DNA of 64,000 nucleotides, from the NCBI GenBank assembly GCA_031399025.1, contig JANNOJ010000003.1:8233-72232 (forward strand), read 5' to 3'. The translations under genes and the position numbers were made by a program. Of the stretch, positions 1 through 8,951 are shown one piece after another. Under the pieces are notes generated by a model. It was not told where the DNA came from, made no database searches, and worked only from the letters and a program-made list of their open reading frames with translations. This stretch comes from CBDBZL01 sp031399025. Lineage in GTDB: Bacteria; Pseudomonadota; Alphaproteobacteria; Sphingomonadales; Sphingomonadaceae. The number at the start of each line of letters is the position of its first letter. Positions within the stretch are counted from its first letter, which is position 1.

Positions 1-1227
1 CTGGGCGCGGTGGTAATGCTCGGCGAGATCGGCATTGAACAATTCGTCGACGTCGCCCAGCGCCACCCGGTCCTGCGGCCGCTTGGGGCCGGCGAGGGAA
101 GGCACCACCGAACTCATCTCGAGCCGCAGCATGCTCGAGAAGATCGGCTCGTGGGCGGGGTCGAACCACATGCCCTGCTTGCGGCAATAGGCTTCCACCA
201 GCGCGATCTGCGCCTCGCTGCGGCCGGTCAGGCGCAGGTATTCGAGGGTCTTGTCGTCGATCGCGAAGATGCCGCAGGTGGCGCCGTATTCGGGTGCCAT
301 GTTGGCGATGGTGGCGCGGTCGGCCAGGCTCAGGTTCGAGACGCCGGGGCCGTAGAATTCCACGAACCGCCCGACCACGCCGTGGGCGCGCAGCATCTGG
401 GTGCAGGTGAGCACCAGGTCGGTGGCGGTGACGCCCTCGGCCAGCGCGCCATCGAGCCGGAAGCCGACCACCTCGGGGATCAGCATCGAGACCGGCTGGC
501 CGAGCATCGCCGCCTCGGCCTCGATCCCGCCCACACCCCAGCCGAGCACGCCCAGGCCGTTGATCATGGTGGTGTGGCTGTCGGTGCCGACGCACGTGTC
601 GGGATAGGCGACCAGCGCGCCGTCCTGGTCCTGGCTGGTCCACACCCCTTGGGCGATGTGCTCCAGGTTCACCTGGTGGCAGATGCCGGTGCCCGGCGGC
701 ACCGCCTTGAAGTTGTCGAGGCTCTTCGAGCCCCACTTGAGGAAGTCGTAGCGCTCGTAATTGCGCTCGTATTCGAGCGCCACGTTGTTCTCGAACGCCT
801 TGGGATGGCCAAACTCGTCGACCATCACCGAGTGGTCGATCACCAGGTGGACCGGCACCAGCGGGTTGATCTTGCGGGTGTCGCCGCCGAGCCGGGCGAT
901 CGCATCGCGCATCGCGGCCAGGTCCACCACGCAGGGCACGCCGGTGAAATCCTGCATCAGCACCCGCGCGGGGCGGTACTGGATCTCGTTGCCGGTGACC
1001 GGGTTCTTCAGCCAGTCCGCCAGGGCCTGGACATGCTCCTCGCCCACGGTGAAGCCGCCATCCTCGAAGCGCAGCAGGTTCTCGAGCAGCACCTTCAGCG
1101 AGAACGGCAGCCGCGATACGTCGCCGATCCGCGCTCCCGCCTTGTCGAGCGAATAATAGGCGTAGGTGGTGCCGCCCACCTCCAGCTGGTCGCGCGTGTT
1201 CAGCGAATTGTTGCCGACCTGGGTCAT
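1..1227 (-). CDS. acnA: Aconitate hydratase AcnA, N-terminal 409 residues (cut by window edge)
   Basis: Cytosolic TCA-cycle enzyme interconverting citrate and isocitrate through a [4Fe-4S] cluster. The reverse strand opens with ATG at 1227 (MTQVGNNSLNTRDQL) and stays open to the window edge. The visible part carries hallmark AcnA/IRP-type motifs: LLENLLRFEDG, VLMQDFTGVPCVVDLAAMRD, VDHSV-type histidine segment, and the CVGTDSHTTMINGLGVLGWG segment that contacts substrate. The cluster-binding cysteines lie further downstream and are outside the window, so completeness cannot be judged. The gene reads out of the window to the left. The 5' side is a roughly 250-base gap shared with the divergent small membrane gene. 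Confidence 0.95.
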   Translation of the reverse strand, partial: MTQVGNNSLNTRDQLEVGGTTYAYYSLDKAGARIGDVSRLPFSLKVLLENLLRFEDGGFTVGEEHVQALADWLKNPVTGNEIQYRPARVLMQDFTGVPCVVDLAAMRDAIARLGGDTRKINPLVPVHLVIDHSVMVDEFGHPKAFENNVALEYERNYERYDFLKWGSKSLDNFKAVPPGTGICHQVNLEHIAQGVWTSQDQDGALVAYPDTCVGTDSHTTMINGLGVLGWGVGGIEAEAAMLGQPVSMLIPEVVGFRLDGALAEGVTATDLVLTCTQMLRAHGVVGRFVEFYGPGVSNLSLADRATIANMAPEYGATCGIFAIDDKTLEYLRLTGRSEAQIALVEAYCRKQGMWFDPAHEPIFSSMLRLEMSSVVPSLAGPKRPQDRVALGDVDELFNADLAEHYHRAQ

Positions 1228-1474
1228 GGTTCTGGATGGTCCCCCTGGAATGCGGTGGCGATGGCCATGATGATTGCGCTTGCGTTGGATGTGGCGAGGC
1301 GGTTCTTGCACCCTGGCGCAGCTTGCGGGCGCCGGCGGGCGGGCCGCTTGCGAGGGCGCTTGCGCGTTCGGCCGCGCGAGGTCAAGCCGGTTGGCGGGCG
1401 CCGGCAGGCGGCACGCGCTCAGCCGCGCGGCCGACGGATTGTGACGGCTTGTCGCCAATGTTAACGGAGCGGCC

Positions 1475-1687
1475 ATGGCATTGGACCCGAGCGGGCTGGG
1501 TGGCGAGCCGCCGCGGCGGCGCCCGCCGCTCTACGTCATCCCGATGGGCATCGCCCTGGTGCTCGCCGCCTTCCTTGGCGCGGCGGTCGGCCTGGTCTGG
1601 CAGAGTTCGGGCCTGGGTGAGGAGCCGGTGGAGCGCTCGGCGCAGTCGTCGGCCGGAGCCGGCGATGGCGCTCGGGGCGCAGACTAG
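1475..1687 (+). CDS. Small single-span membrane protein, function unknown
   Basis: A 70-residue product with a proline/arginine-rich N-terminus, one hydrophobic segment (about residues 21-43, YVIPMGIALVLAAFLGAAVG) and a short acidic tail, as expected of a single-pass inner-membrane protein. A GGAG-like ribosome site lies a few bases before the ATG. It is divergent from acnA and convergent with the DMT transporter. No family is recognised. The clear transmembrane helix and ribosome site argue that it is real rather than a chance frame. Confidence 0.6.
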   Translation: MALDPSGLGGEPPRRRPPLYVIPMGIALVLAAFLGAAVGLVWQSSGLGEEPVERSAQSSAGAGDGARGAD

Positions 1688-1699
1688 GCGCGGCCCGCC

Positions 1700-2602
1700 T
1701 CAGGCGGCGGTCTGCTCTGGGCGGTCGCGCAGACGCCCGCGCGGGGCGGCAAGCCAGCATCCCAGCACGATCAGCGCCGCGCCCGCGAGCACCGCGGGGC
1801 GCACGCCTTCGGCAAAGAACAGCCAGCCGAACAGCACCGCCCAGACAAAGCCGGTATATTCGAGCGGCACCAGCGCCTGCGCCTCGGCCCGGGCATAGGC
1901 CCAGGCGAACAGCAGCGCGCCGGCCAGCGACAGTGCGCCCGAGCCGGCGATGAACCACCACGCGTTGCGCCCGGGCCATTCGAGCAGCCATGGCGCGCCG
2001 GCGAGCAGGATCAGCGCGATCATCAGGTTCTGCCAGGTCGCCACCTCAATCGGCTCGGCGAGCTGTGCCTGCTGGCGCTGGAGGATAAGGTTCCAGGCAT
2101 AGAGCACCGCCGAACCGAGGATCGCGGCGATGCCCAAGGTGGCCTGAGGATGGGCACCGCCAGCCCCGCCGCCGCTGGTGAGCGCGATCAGGACCACCCC
2201 GGCAAGCCCCATGAGCGAAGCCAGGATCGCCCGGCCCGCGATCCGTTCGCCCAGCAGCCAGGCGGCGAGCACCAGCGCGACGATCGGCGCGACGAACGAG
2301 AGCGCCAGCGCTTCGGCCAGCGGCAGCCGAGCGAGGCCCCAGAAAAAGGTGAAGCCCATCGCCGTCATCACCACCCCCCGCCTGACGTGCAGCCGACGCA
2401 GTGCCGGCGCGGTCGGGCCGGTGCGCACCGCCAGCCACACCGGGCCGATGACCGCGGTGTTGATGACGCTGCGCAGCAGGAGCGCGCTGAAGGTGCCCAC
2501 CGCGAGCGCGGCATGCTTCATCAGCACGTCCATCAGCGAGAGCAGCGCGATGGCCAGCAGCGCGGCCGCGTAAGGCATCAGGTGGTGGTGCTCGCGCGGC
2601 AT
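1700..2602 (-). CDS. DMT superfamily permease (EamA domains)
   Basis: About 300 residues made of ten hydrophobic segments in two EamA-like halves, the normal architecture of drug/metabolite transporters of the inner membrane. Motifs such as LLSLMDVLMKHAAL near the start and the small-residue-rich helix GIAAILGSAVLYAWNLILQR at the start of the second half fit the family. The substrate cannot be predicted. The start chosen is ATG at 2602 (MPREHHHL), preceded by CGGAG; a GTG 39 bases further upstream would add a polar extension with no obvious role. Monocistronic, convergent with the preceding small gene. Confidence 0.85.
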   Translation of the reverse strand: MPREHHHLMPYAAALLAIALLSLMDVLMKHAALAVGTFSALLLRSVINTAVIGPVWLAVRTGPTAPALRRLHVRRGVVMTAMGFTFFWGLARLPLAEALALSFVAPIVALVLAAWLLGERIAGRAILASLMGLAGVVLIALTSGGGAGGAHPQATLGIAAILGSAVLYAWNLILQRQQAQLAEPIEVATWQNLMIALILLAGAPWLLEWPGRNAWWFIAGSGALSLAGALLFAWAYARAEAQALVPLEYTGFVWAVLFGWLFFAEGVRPAVLAGAALIVLGCWLAAPRGRLRDRPEQTAA

Positions 2603-2720
2603 CGAGGGTTCACTCCGGTGGACAATTAACCCGCCAGTCACCCGTCCTGCTTGATAGAGGGGGCAACACGATTAGATCTGGCGCGCCTTACCGGCAGCCC
2701 ATGGAACACGGGAAGTAACG

Positions 2721-4127
2721 ATGCGGACCACGCGGCAGATTTTCTCGGGCGCCGGCGCCGTCGCGCTGGCATTGGCGTCCTCGCTCGCGGCGCAGGAGCC
2801 CGCCGCGCCGGCCGAGCCCGAGCAGGGCGAGCAAGCCACCGCCGAGCAGGACGACTTTGCCCGCCGCATGGGGCTGGAACCTGCTCCCAAGACGATCACC
2901 CAGCCTGTGGTGCAGCCGGTGCGCGTCCCCGTGCCTACCCTCGGCGGGTCCGCGGTGCCGCAGATGGCCTGGCCGGTCGCCGCGGCGCAGAGCCTGCTGG
3001 CCGCGATCGAGGGCATCGGCGCCGAAGGTCTCACCCCGGCCGATTACCGCCCCGACGCTTTGCGCGCCGCCATCGCCCGCGGCGAAGGGGCGCAGCTCGA
3101 CCTGGCGGCGCGGCAATCGTTCGTCTGGCTGGTCGAGGACCTGCGCGACGGGCGCACGCCGATGGCCGCGCGCCGCCAGTGGTTCGTGGTCGATCCCGAT
3201 CCCGACCTGCTGCCCACCGCCCAGGTCATGGCCCAAGCGCTCGCCAGCGGCGACATCGCCGGCGCCCTCGCCGCGTTGAATCCGAAGCATCCCGACTATG
3301 CCGCGCTGCGCGAGGCGCTGGCCGCCAATCCGGCGGGCGATACCGCCAGGGCGCGGATGATTCGCGCCAACATGGACCGCTGGCGCTGGCTCGGGCGCGA
3401 CCTGGGCAGGCAGTACCTCATCACCAACGTGCCCGAATACCAGCTGCGCCTCACGGTGAACGACCAGATCGTGCGGACCTACAAGACGATCGTGGGCGCG
3501 CCCGGCCGCACCGCCACGCCGCAGCTGGCCGAGACCGTGGAAGGGGTGATCTTCAACCCCACCTGGACGGTCCCGCAGAGCATCGTGCGCGGCGAGGGGC
3601 TGGGCAACCGCGTGCTCAATAACCCGAGCTGGGCGCGCGCGCAGGGCTACCGCGCCACCCGTGGCGAGAACGGCTTCATCAGCGTGGTGCAGCAGCCCGG
3701 GCCGACCAATTCGCTGGGCCGGATGAAGCTCGACATGCCCAACGAGCACGCGATCTTCCTGCACGACACCCCCGCGCGCCACCTGTTCGATCAGGAGAGC
3801 CGCGCGCTCAGCCACGGCTGCATCCGCACCGAGCGCGCGCTGGAGCTGGCGATGACGGTCGCCATCCTGGGCCAGGGGGCGGGGCGCGACGAGGTGGTGG
3901 AGATGAGCGCCTCGGGCGAATACACCAAGGTGCCGGTGGTGCGGACCATGCCGGTCTACATCACCTATTTCACCATGGGCACCGATATCGAGGGCGAATT
4001 GCGCGCCTTCGACGACATTTACGGCCGCGATGCGCCGGTGCTCGCCAGCCTGGATGCGCCGCGGGTGGGCAACCGGGCGCGGGTATCGAGCGAGGAGATC
4101 GTGCCGATCGCCGCCCCCGGCGTCTGA
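2721..4127 (+). CDS. Periplasmic L,D-transpeptidase, YcbB/LdtD type
   Basis: A 468-residue exported murein cross-linking enzyme. It has an N-terminal signal peptide (IFSGAGAVALALASSLAAQ), a low-complexity acidic linker, a scaffold region typical of YcbB proteins (GLTPADYRPDALR) and a YkuD catalytic domain. The catalytic signature SHGCIRTE places the nucleophile cysteine at about residue 367 with the histidine two residues earlier. It would form 3-3 peptide cross-links in the cell wall or attach proteins to it. The gene stands alone; the sequence just downstream is a decayed transposase. Confidence 0.93.
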   Translation: MRTTRQIFSGAGAVALALASSLAAQEPAAPAEPEQGEQATAEQDDFARRMGLEPAPKTITQPVVQPVRVPVPTLGGSAVPQMAWPVAAAQSLLAAIEGIGAEGLTPADYRPDALRAAIARGEGAQLDLAARQSFVWLVEDLRDGRTPMAARRQWFVVDPDPDLLPTAQVMAQALASGDIAGALAALNPKHPDYAALREALAANPAGDTARARMIRANMDRWRWLGRDLGRQYLITNVPEYQLRLTVNDQIVRTYKTIVGAPGRTATPQLAETVEGVIFNPTWTVPQSIVRGEGLGNRVLNNPSWARAQGYRATRGENGFISVVQQPGPTNSLGRMKLDMPNEHAIFLHDTPARHLFDQESRALSHGCIRTERALELAMTVAILGQGAGRDEVVEMSASGEYTKVPVVRTMPVYITYFTMGTDIEGELRAFDDIYGRDAPVLASLDAPRVGNRARVSSEEIVPIAAPGV

Positions 4128-4214
4128 CCAGCGCACCAGCCGCCGCGATTACGCGGCCGTTCGGCGCGATGGCGCAGGCACGCTGCGGCACCGCCGCGGG
4201 CCGGCCGGGCTGAC

Positions 4215-4530
4215 GACGATGGCGCGCGGCAGGGCGTCGGACTTATCCGGGCTGTTCGACCCGCTGCCAGCCAAGGCGATGATCGCCGACAGCGGCTGGG
4301 GGCCGACTGGTTCCGCCAGGCGCTCATTTCCCCGCACGCCACCCGGCATCCCGTCAACAGCACACGCAAGGTGCCGATCCCGCACGACGCCGTCCAGAAC
4401 CGGCAGCGGCACCTGATCGCGAACATGTTCGCCAAGCTCAAGGAGTGCCGACGCATCCACACCCGGTACGACCGCTATGCGCAAACCTTCTTCTCAGCCA
4501 TCATTGAAACTTATCGATTGCAATGTGTAC
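4215..4530 (+). pseudogene. Remnant of an IS5-family transposase (C-terminal part, frameshifted)
   Basis: Two reading frames together spell the C-terminal third of an IS5-type DDE transposase. The first frame ends near 4300 in LPAKAMIADSGWG. After a one-base slip in the run of G at about 4297-4302 the next frame continues with DWFRQALI, KVPIPHDAV, RQRHLIANMFAKLKE and RRIHTRYDRYAQTFFSAI. These match the order of motifs known for the family, including the C-terminal glutamate region, which here reads LIANMF where IENMF is usual. The N-terminal two thirds and both inverted repeats are not visible. It fills the otherwise gene-free stretch 4128-4633. Confidence 0.85.
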
Positions 4531-4633
4531 AGCCGTGGCGGCGGGTGCGTGGGGGGCACAGCAGAGTTTTCTCGGCCGAGGGTTGGGGCAAGCGGTTGCG
4601 CTTTGCCCCTGAACGATCCACCCAGCCCGGCTG

Positions 4634-5272
4634 CTAGGCTTGTCCGCGCTGGCGAAGCACGCGGACCGACGCGGCGAGGGCAATCGCGCCGGCGAAGAAC
4701 GAGATCAAGGTGATGGGTGGCATATGCCCCGGCCAACCGGCCGGCTCGAACCAGCCGGCAATGGAAGGTAGCGCGGCGTGGACGCCCGAGAGGAAGGCGA
4801 TCGCGCTGAGCGGCGCGACGGCGCCGACCGGAGCCGATGTGCCGGGTCGCCCTTTGCCCCACTGCAATATCGCGAACGCCATCGCAGCAAGCACCAATGA
4901 GGCACCGGCCGAGAGCGTGAGCCTCTCGCCCGCATAGAACTTCTCGAAATAGGCCGGCTCCAGCAGCGCCAGAGAGATAACGGTATGCGCCACCGCCATC
5001 GCACTCGCCCACGCCATGAGGAGGCGGATCGGCCGGCCACGGGGGGTCGCCAGCCGCAGCACCGCCAGCACGATCAAGAGCAGCGAGGCGATCGCCAGCA
5101 CCTTGTTGCCCACATAGTGCGGCCAGTCGCTCCAGCTCACGCCCTTGAAGACGTTGTAGCGAACCGTGGCGTAGACCGTGGAGGCGAGTACCGTGCCGGC
5201 GATGATGACATGGTCGTGGCGTTCACCTCCCACGACCCGTCCGTCTGCAGGGTGAATTGTCTCGATGATCAT
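4634..5272 (-). CDS. Integral membrane protein, possibly ferric-reductase-like
   Basis: A 212-residue product with five to six hydrophobic segments. Histidines in or near helices (WPHYVGNK, AVAHTVISLALL, SGVHAALPSIAGW) and the final WPGHMPPITLIS turn resemble haem-binding ferric-reductase-like membrane proteins, but the resemblance is weak and I do not assign a function. It lies just upstream of the decayed transposase and is separated by about 60 bases from the phosphatase region, transcribed in the same direction. Start at ATG 5272; the ribosome site is weak. Confidence 0.65.
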   Translation of the reverse strand: MIIETIHPADGRVVGGERHDHVIIAGTVLASTVYATVRYNVFKGVSWSDWPHYVGNKVLAIASLLLIVLAVLRLATPRGRPIRLLMAWASAMAVAHTVISLALLEPAYFEKFYAGERLTLSAGASLVLAAMAFAILQWGKGRPGTSAPVGAVAPLSAIAFLSGVHAALPSIAGWFEPAGWPGHMPPITLISFFAGAIALAASVRVLRQRGQA

Positions 5273-5334
5273 GTGCCGTGCCTAAACAAGGTGGCGCCGC
5301 GGCGGGGGGGGAGCCGCGGCGCCGAGGCTGGGGG

Positions 5335-5652
5335 TCAGTCGGCAATGCCGCCGAGCAGCTTGACCTGCTCGAGGGGAACGGGCTGCGGTTGCGGGTCGGC
5401 CTCGGAGGTCGAGACCGAGTGGGCGAACAGCAGCTCACCGGAATTGCCGTCGCGGAACTCGAAGATCACCTGCGGCTCGGGATGGGCGATCCAGCGCTCC
5501 TGCCCTTCGGCGGTGGGGATGTTGAAGGCGTTGTTTACGCGGATGATCGTGTAGACCGGCCAGCCGCCCTTGCCCTGGGAGGAGGAACTGCCGCCGCTGT
5601 CGTTGCGGTACTGGTTGCTCGACCACAGCACGTTCACCAATCGGTCCCCCAC
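5335..5652 (-). pseudogene. Detached C-terminal piece of the PhoD-like phosphatase (frameshift product)
   Basis: The frame starting at GTG 5652 (MGDRLVNVLWSSNQY) continues as a beta-rich tail to about LLGGIAD. It overlaps the last codons of the upstream phosphatase frame, which ends in YYQWGTDW. Inserting one base in the C5 run at 5646-5650 would join them as YYQWGDRLVNVLWSS, a natural continuation. The simplest reading is that this is the C-terminus of the same protein, separated by a one-base loss that may be real or a sequencing error. A separate small gene is less likely. Confidence 0.65.
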
Positions 5653-7343
5653 TGGTAATAGCCGCTTGGCGGCGAGCCGCCGGCATCACCGATCCGGTGG
5701 TTGCTGCTGGTATGCGGCCCGCTGGCGATGTCGTAGACGCCCGGCGCCACCCGCGCCACGAACGATTTGTGCAAGTCGCCGGTGAGAAAGAACACCGGCT
5801 TGCCCAGGCTCGTCACCACGTCGAGCAGCTCGCCGCGCTCGTGCAGATGCGCGGTCCAGCCATCATCCTTGCTCTGCCCGCCCGTGCCCTGCCCGTACCA
5901 GGCACCATTGTCGTGCGGTACGGCGAGGTTGACCGAGGAGGTGATGAAGACGAAGTCGGCATCGCTGGTACGCAGCGCGTCGATGAGCCAGCGCTTCTGC
6001 TCCTCGCCGATCATCGAGGTGTTCGGGTCGGCCAGGTTCTCCTTGTCGTGCAGAGTCCGCTCCGAACGGGTGTCGAGCAGGAAGAAGTCTGCGTTGCCGA
6101 CGCGGAACTTCAAATAGAGCCTGGCGCCGATCGAGTAGCGCGCCTCCTCGCTCACGGTGAGCGCCGGTTCCACCTCGATCCGGTGGGCATCGAGCACCCG
6201 GGCGATGCGGTAGACCCCGGTGTTGCCGAAGCCCCAGAGCACGTGGAGGTTGTTGGCCTTGGCGAGGTCGAGCCGGGTGAAGTCGGCGCTCTCGTCGGTG
6301 AGGATGGTGCTGCCGGCGGCCAGCCGGGCCTGGCCGAAATGCGGCAGGTCCGGATTGCCGGTCTCCGGATTGCTCCAGCCGACATAGTCGCGCCAGGCGG
6401 CCAGCGCCGGATCGCGGAAGACTGCGCGCTCCACCTCGTTGCTGGTGCTGTCGACGCGGATGTTCTCCTGGAATGGCCGGCCGCGCGCATCCAGCCGGTA
6501 GCCGATCTCACCCGAGCCGGTGACGTCGTTGAGGATTTCGTGGTCGTCCAGCGTCACGAACAGCGGCACCTCTCGGTAAAAATTGGCGAGCGGCTCGTTC
6601 TCGAGGTAGAGCTTGTAGTTCTGCCACACGCCGGCGATACCGCGGGCAAGTTCGGCCACGCGCGGCGGGCGCTCGACGCCGTTCGCCGCTGCCCACTGCG
6701 CCTCGGTGGCGTCGCGGCCCAGCTCGTAGAGCCAGTCGCCGTTCTGGATCTGGAAGTGGATCTTGTCCTTGAGCTCAGCGAGCATGCGCGAATAGGTCGG
6801 CGGCAGCGGGGTGTTGGCCTGGTTGTTGCCGGTGCCGATCTCGAACGCAAAGTTGAACAGGCCATCGGGGTTGAGCTGCGCATCGCGGTAGCTGTCGGCA
6901 TGGGGCAGGGTGAGGAAGCTGTTCACCCTGCCATCCACGCGCGTGTCCGCCACCACCCCGTCCTTGACCAGGGCGTAGTAGTACTTGGTGCCGGGCGTCA
7001 GGCCGGTGAGCTCGATCCAGCCGGTGGCATCGTCCTCCCAACTGGTGGCGACCTCGGGCGAGAGGACACCGCCGGAGAGGTTGGGACTGGTGGAATAGAG
7101 CACCCGGAAGGTGCCGGGCTCGCGGGTGCGCGCCCACACGCGGATGGAGCTTGGCGTCACATTGCCGAGCTGCGGCCCGTGGGTGAAGCCGTCGATCTGC
7201 TCCAGCCTGGGTGGTTCGGGAAGCTGGGCAGTGGCCGGAAGTGGCAGGCAGCCGACGGCCAGCGCCGCCGCGCCGGCGAGCAGCCGTCCCGCGCGCGGTG
7301 ATCGGGCGGTGTTCGGGACAGCAATTGAAACGTGTCGGATCAT
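5634..7343 (-). CDS. PhoD-like metallophosphatase, probably frameshifted near its end
   Basis: Exported phosphodiesterase/phosphomonoesterase of the PhoD family. The start chosen is ATG 7343 (MIRHVSIAVPNT), seven bases after a GAGAGGA ribosome site, followed by a signal peptide ending near LPLPATAQ. An N-terminal fibronectin-like domain (VRVWARTREPG, LTGLTPGTKYYYAL) precedes the metal-binding phosphatase domain with FQIQNGDWLYE, VTLDDHEILND and FFLTGDLHKSF. The frame ends prematurely in YYQWGTDW; see the following 105-residue piece. It is transcribed after a second PhoD-type gene and a TBDR, so the three probably cooperate in scavenging phosphate from organic esters. Confidence 0.88.
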   Translation of the reverse strand: MIRHVSIAVPNTARSPRAGRLLAGAAALAVGCLPLPATAQLPEPPRLEQIDGFTHGPQLGNVTPSSIRVWARTREPGTFRVLYSTSPNLSGGVLSPEVATSWEDDATGWIELTGLTPGTKYYYALVKDGVVADTRVDGRVNSFLTLPHADSYRDAQLNPDGLFNFAFEIGTGNNQANTPLPPTYSRMLAELKDKIHFQIQNGDWLYELGRDATEAQWAAANGVERPPRVAELARGIAGVWQNYKLYLENEPLANFYREVPLFVTLDDHEILNDVTGSGEIGYRLDARGRPFQENIRVDSTSNEVERAVFRDPALAAWRDYVGWSNPETGNPDLPHFGQARLAAGSTILTDESADFTRLDLAKANNLHVLWGFGNTGVYRIARVLDAHRIEVEPALTVSEEARYSIGARLYLKFRVGNADFFLLDTRSERTLHDKENLADPNTSMIGEEQKRWLIDALRTSDADFVFITSSVNLAVPHDNGAWYGQGTGGQSKDDGWTAHLHERGELLDVVTSLGKPVFFLTGDLHKSFVARVAPGVYDIASGPHTSSNHRIGDAGGSPPSGYYQWGTDW

Positions 7344-7394
7344 GGCAATCCTCTCAAGTCGCGCGGTGGACCGGGTCGGCGGGTACAAGGCAGC

Positions 7395-8936
7395 TCAGCT
7401 GCGCCGTTCGATGGAGAAGCTGGCGTGCGGTTGGAGCGCTGCGATGGCTTCGAGCGGCTCGGGCGGGCGCCAGCGGAACTGGCGCACCTCGACCCGCTCG
7501 GGCGTCAGGTCGAGCAGGGTGAAGCCGTTGCGCTCCTCGGTGGGAATGGTATCGCTCGCCGCCAGCTTGGTGGGGGTAGCGGGGAACATGCCGCGGCCGA
7601 TACTTGGCCAGCCGGTCGCGCCGGTGCTCACCGGGCCGGCGAGGATCGCGTCGAGCGGATTGCCCGTCAGGTCGAGCGCGCCGCTGGCGGTGACACGCTT
7701 GGCGCCGCTGGCGTGAAGGTCGCCCGAGACGGTGATCGCCGGCCGGCCGCGCTGGCCGGAGAGCGCGGTGATCAGCCGCTGATGCTGCTCGAACCAGGCG
7801 GCCGGCCAGTAGCCCTTGTCGCTCGAAGTGACGCTGGCTGGCGGCCGGTCCTCGTACCATTCGCCGATCTTGCCCGCGGTCCAGCCCATCGGGTTGGACG
7901 GCACGTAGACATGATGATCGGCGCGCGGGTCGGCGAGGCGTTCGAGCAAGTAGCGCTCCACCTCGGGGAACAGCACGCCGTTGCCGGTGGCGGTGTCCCA
8001 GCCGCGCCGGCAGTCGACCAGTGACAACTCCCCAAGCCGGCCGATGCGCACGCTCTCCACCGTCTCGGAGGTCCAGGCACCGCCCGGCAGCTCGGGTCGG
8101 CCGAGCGCGTAAGGATAGGCCATGGCCGCGGTGCGCCGCTGCAGGCCGAGGATGAACGGGCGCGGCGGGAACGAGTATCCCCACTCGCCGCCATTGTCGT
8201 TCTCGTAATAGTCATGGTCGTCGGCGACGAACACCATCGGCACCGAGGCGAAACGGTCCTCGTAGAGCGCGGCGATCTGGCGGCCGACGATGGTGTTGAG
8301 CGATTGCCGGTTGGTGACCGAATCGAAGGCGCTGTCCTGGTCGATCCAGGCGATGCTGCGGTAGAACGCCGCGGTTTCCGCCCGCCTCGCCGGATCGGCG
8401 CGATACTTGAGCGCGGTGTCGAGATCCCAGTAGACGTGGTCGCCGATCGCCACAGCGAGGTCGGGCTCGAAGGCCAGTGCGCGGTCCAGCAGTGCCTGGC
8501 GGGTGGCGAGCGGCAGGAAGCTCGCCGCTTCATCGCCGCCGGCGCAGGTGAACAGCAGGACGCGGAAGCGCTCGGGCCGCTCCTGCGGGCCGGGCAGCGT
8601 CCTGAGGCTCCACCCCTCGCGCAGCGCGGCGCCGCCGGCATCGGCGAGCTCGAGGCGGTAAGCGCGGTTCGCCTCCAGGCCCGGCTGGACGAAGCCCCAG
8701 GCATAGCCGTCGGGATCGAGCATCCGGGCGGCGACCGCACGCCCGTCGAGGGTCAGCTGCGGGGCGAGCGCGGGGGGCGTCGCCAGCAGCACCTTCACCG
8801 CCAGGCGGTCGGCGCTGGCTGCCGGGATGATCGCGCGCACCCGTGCATCGGTGCGCGACCAGGCCGGCCCGCCCAGATAGATGCCGCCCAGGCCCAGCGC
8901 GGTGGCCCCGCGCAGCACGCTTCGTCTGTTGAGCAT
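7395..8936 (-). CDS. Tat-exported alkaline phosphatase D family protein
   Basis: A 513-residue PhoD-type phosphatase. The N-terminus MLNRRSVLRGATALGLGG is a twin-arginine signal, fitting folding around metal ions before export. Metal-site motifs are GDHVYWD (165-171), ADDHDYYEN (about 238-246) and TVSGDLHASG near the C-terminus. It is only distantly similar to the neighbouring phosphatase (5634-7343), so the two probably act on different esters. It lies 15 bases downstream of the TBDR stop in the same direction, indicating one transcript. Confidence 0.9.
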   Translation of the reverse strand: MLNRRSVLRGATALGLGGIYLGGPAWSRTDARVRAIIPAASADRLAVKVLLATPPALAPQLTLDGRAVAARMLDPDGYAWGFVQPGLEANRAYRLELADAGGAALREGWSLRTLPGPQERPERFRVLLFTCAGGDEAASFLPLATRQALLDRALAFEPDLAVAIGDHVYWDLDTALKYRADPARRAETAAFYRSIAWIDQDSAFDSVTNRQSLNTIVGRQIAALYEDRFASVPMVFVADDHDYYENDNGGEWGYSFPPRPFILGLQRRTAAMAYPYALGRPELPGGAWTSETVESVRIGRLGELSLVDCRRGWDTATGNGVLFPEVERYLLERLADPRADHHVYVPSNPMGWTAGKIGEWYEDRPPASVTSSDKGYWPAAWFEQHQRLITALSGQRGRPAITVSGDLHASGAKRVTASGALDLTGNPLDAILAGPVSTGATGWPSIGRGMFPATPTKLAASDTIPTEERNGFTLLDLTPERVEVRQFRWRPPEPLEAIAALQPHASFSIERRS

Positions 8937-8951
8937 AATCTTACTCCCTAG

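Noticed and set aside
1310..1430. Repeated GCGGGCGCCGGC segments between acnA and the small membrane gene
   Set aside because: Two short imperfect copies in a GC-rich spacer; not distinguishable from composition bias.
2651..4136. Long frames overlapping the L,D-transpeptidase on both strands
   Set aside because: They are arginine/alanine-rich shadow frames of a high-GC gene with no ribosome sites or motifs, whereas the transpeptidase frame has a full catalytic signature.
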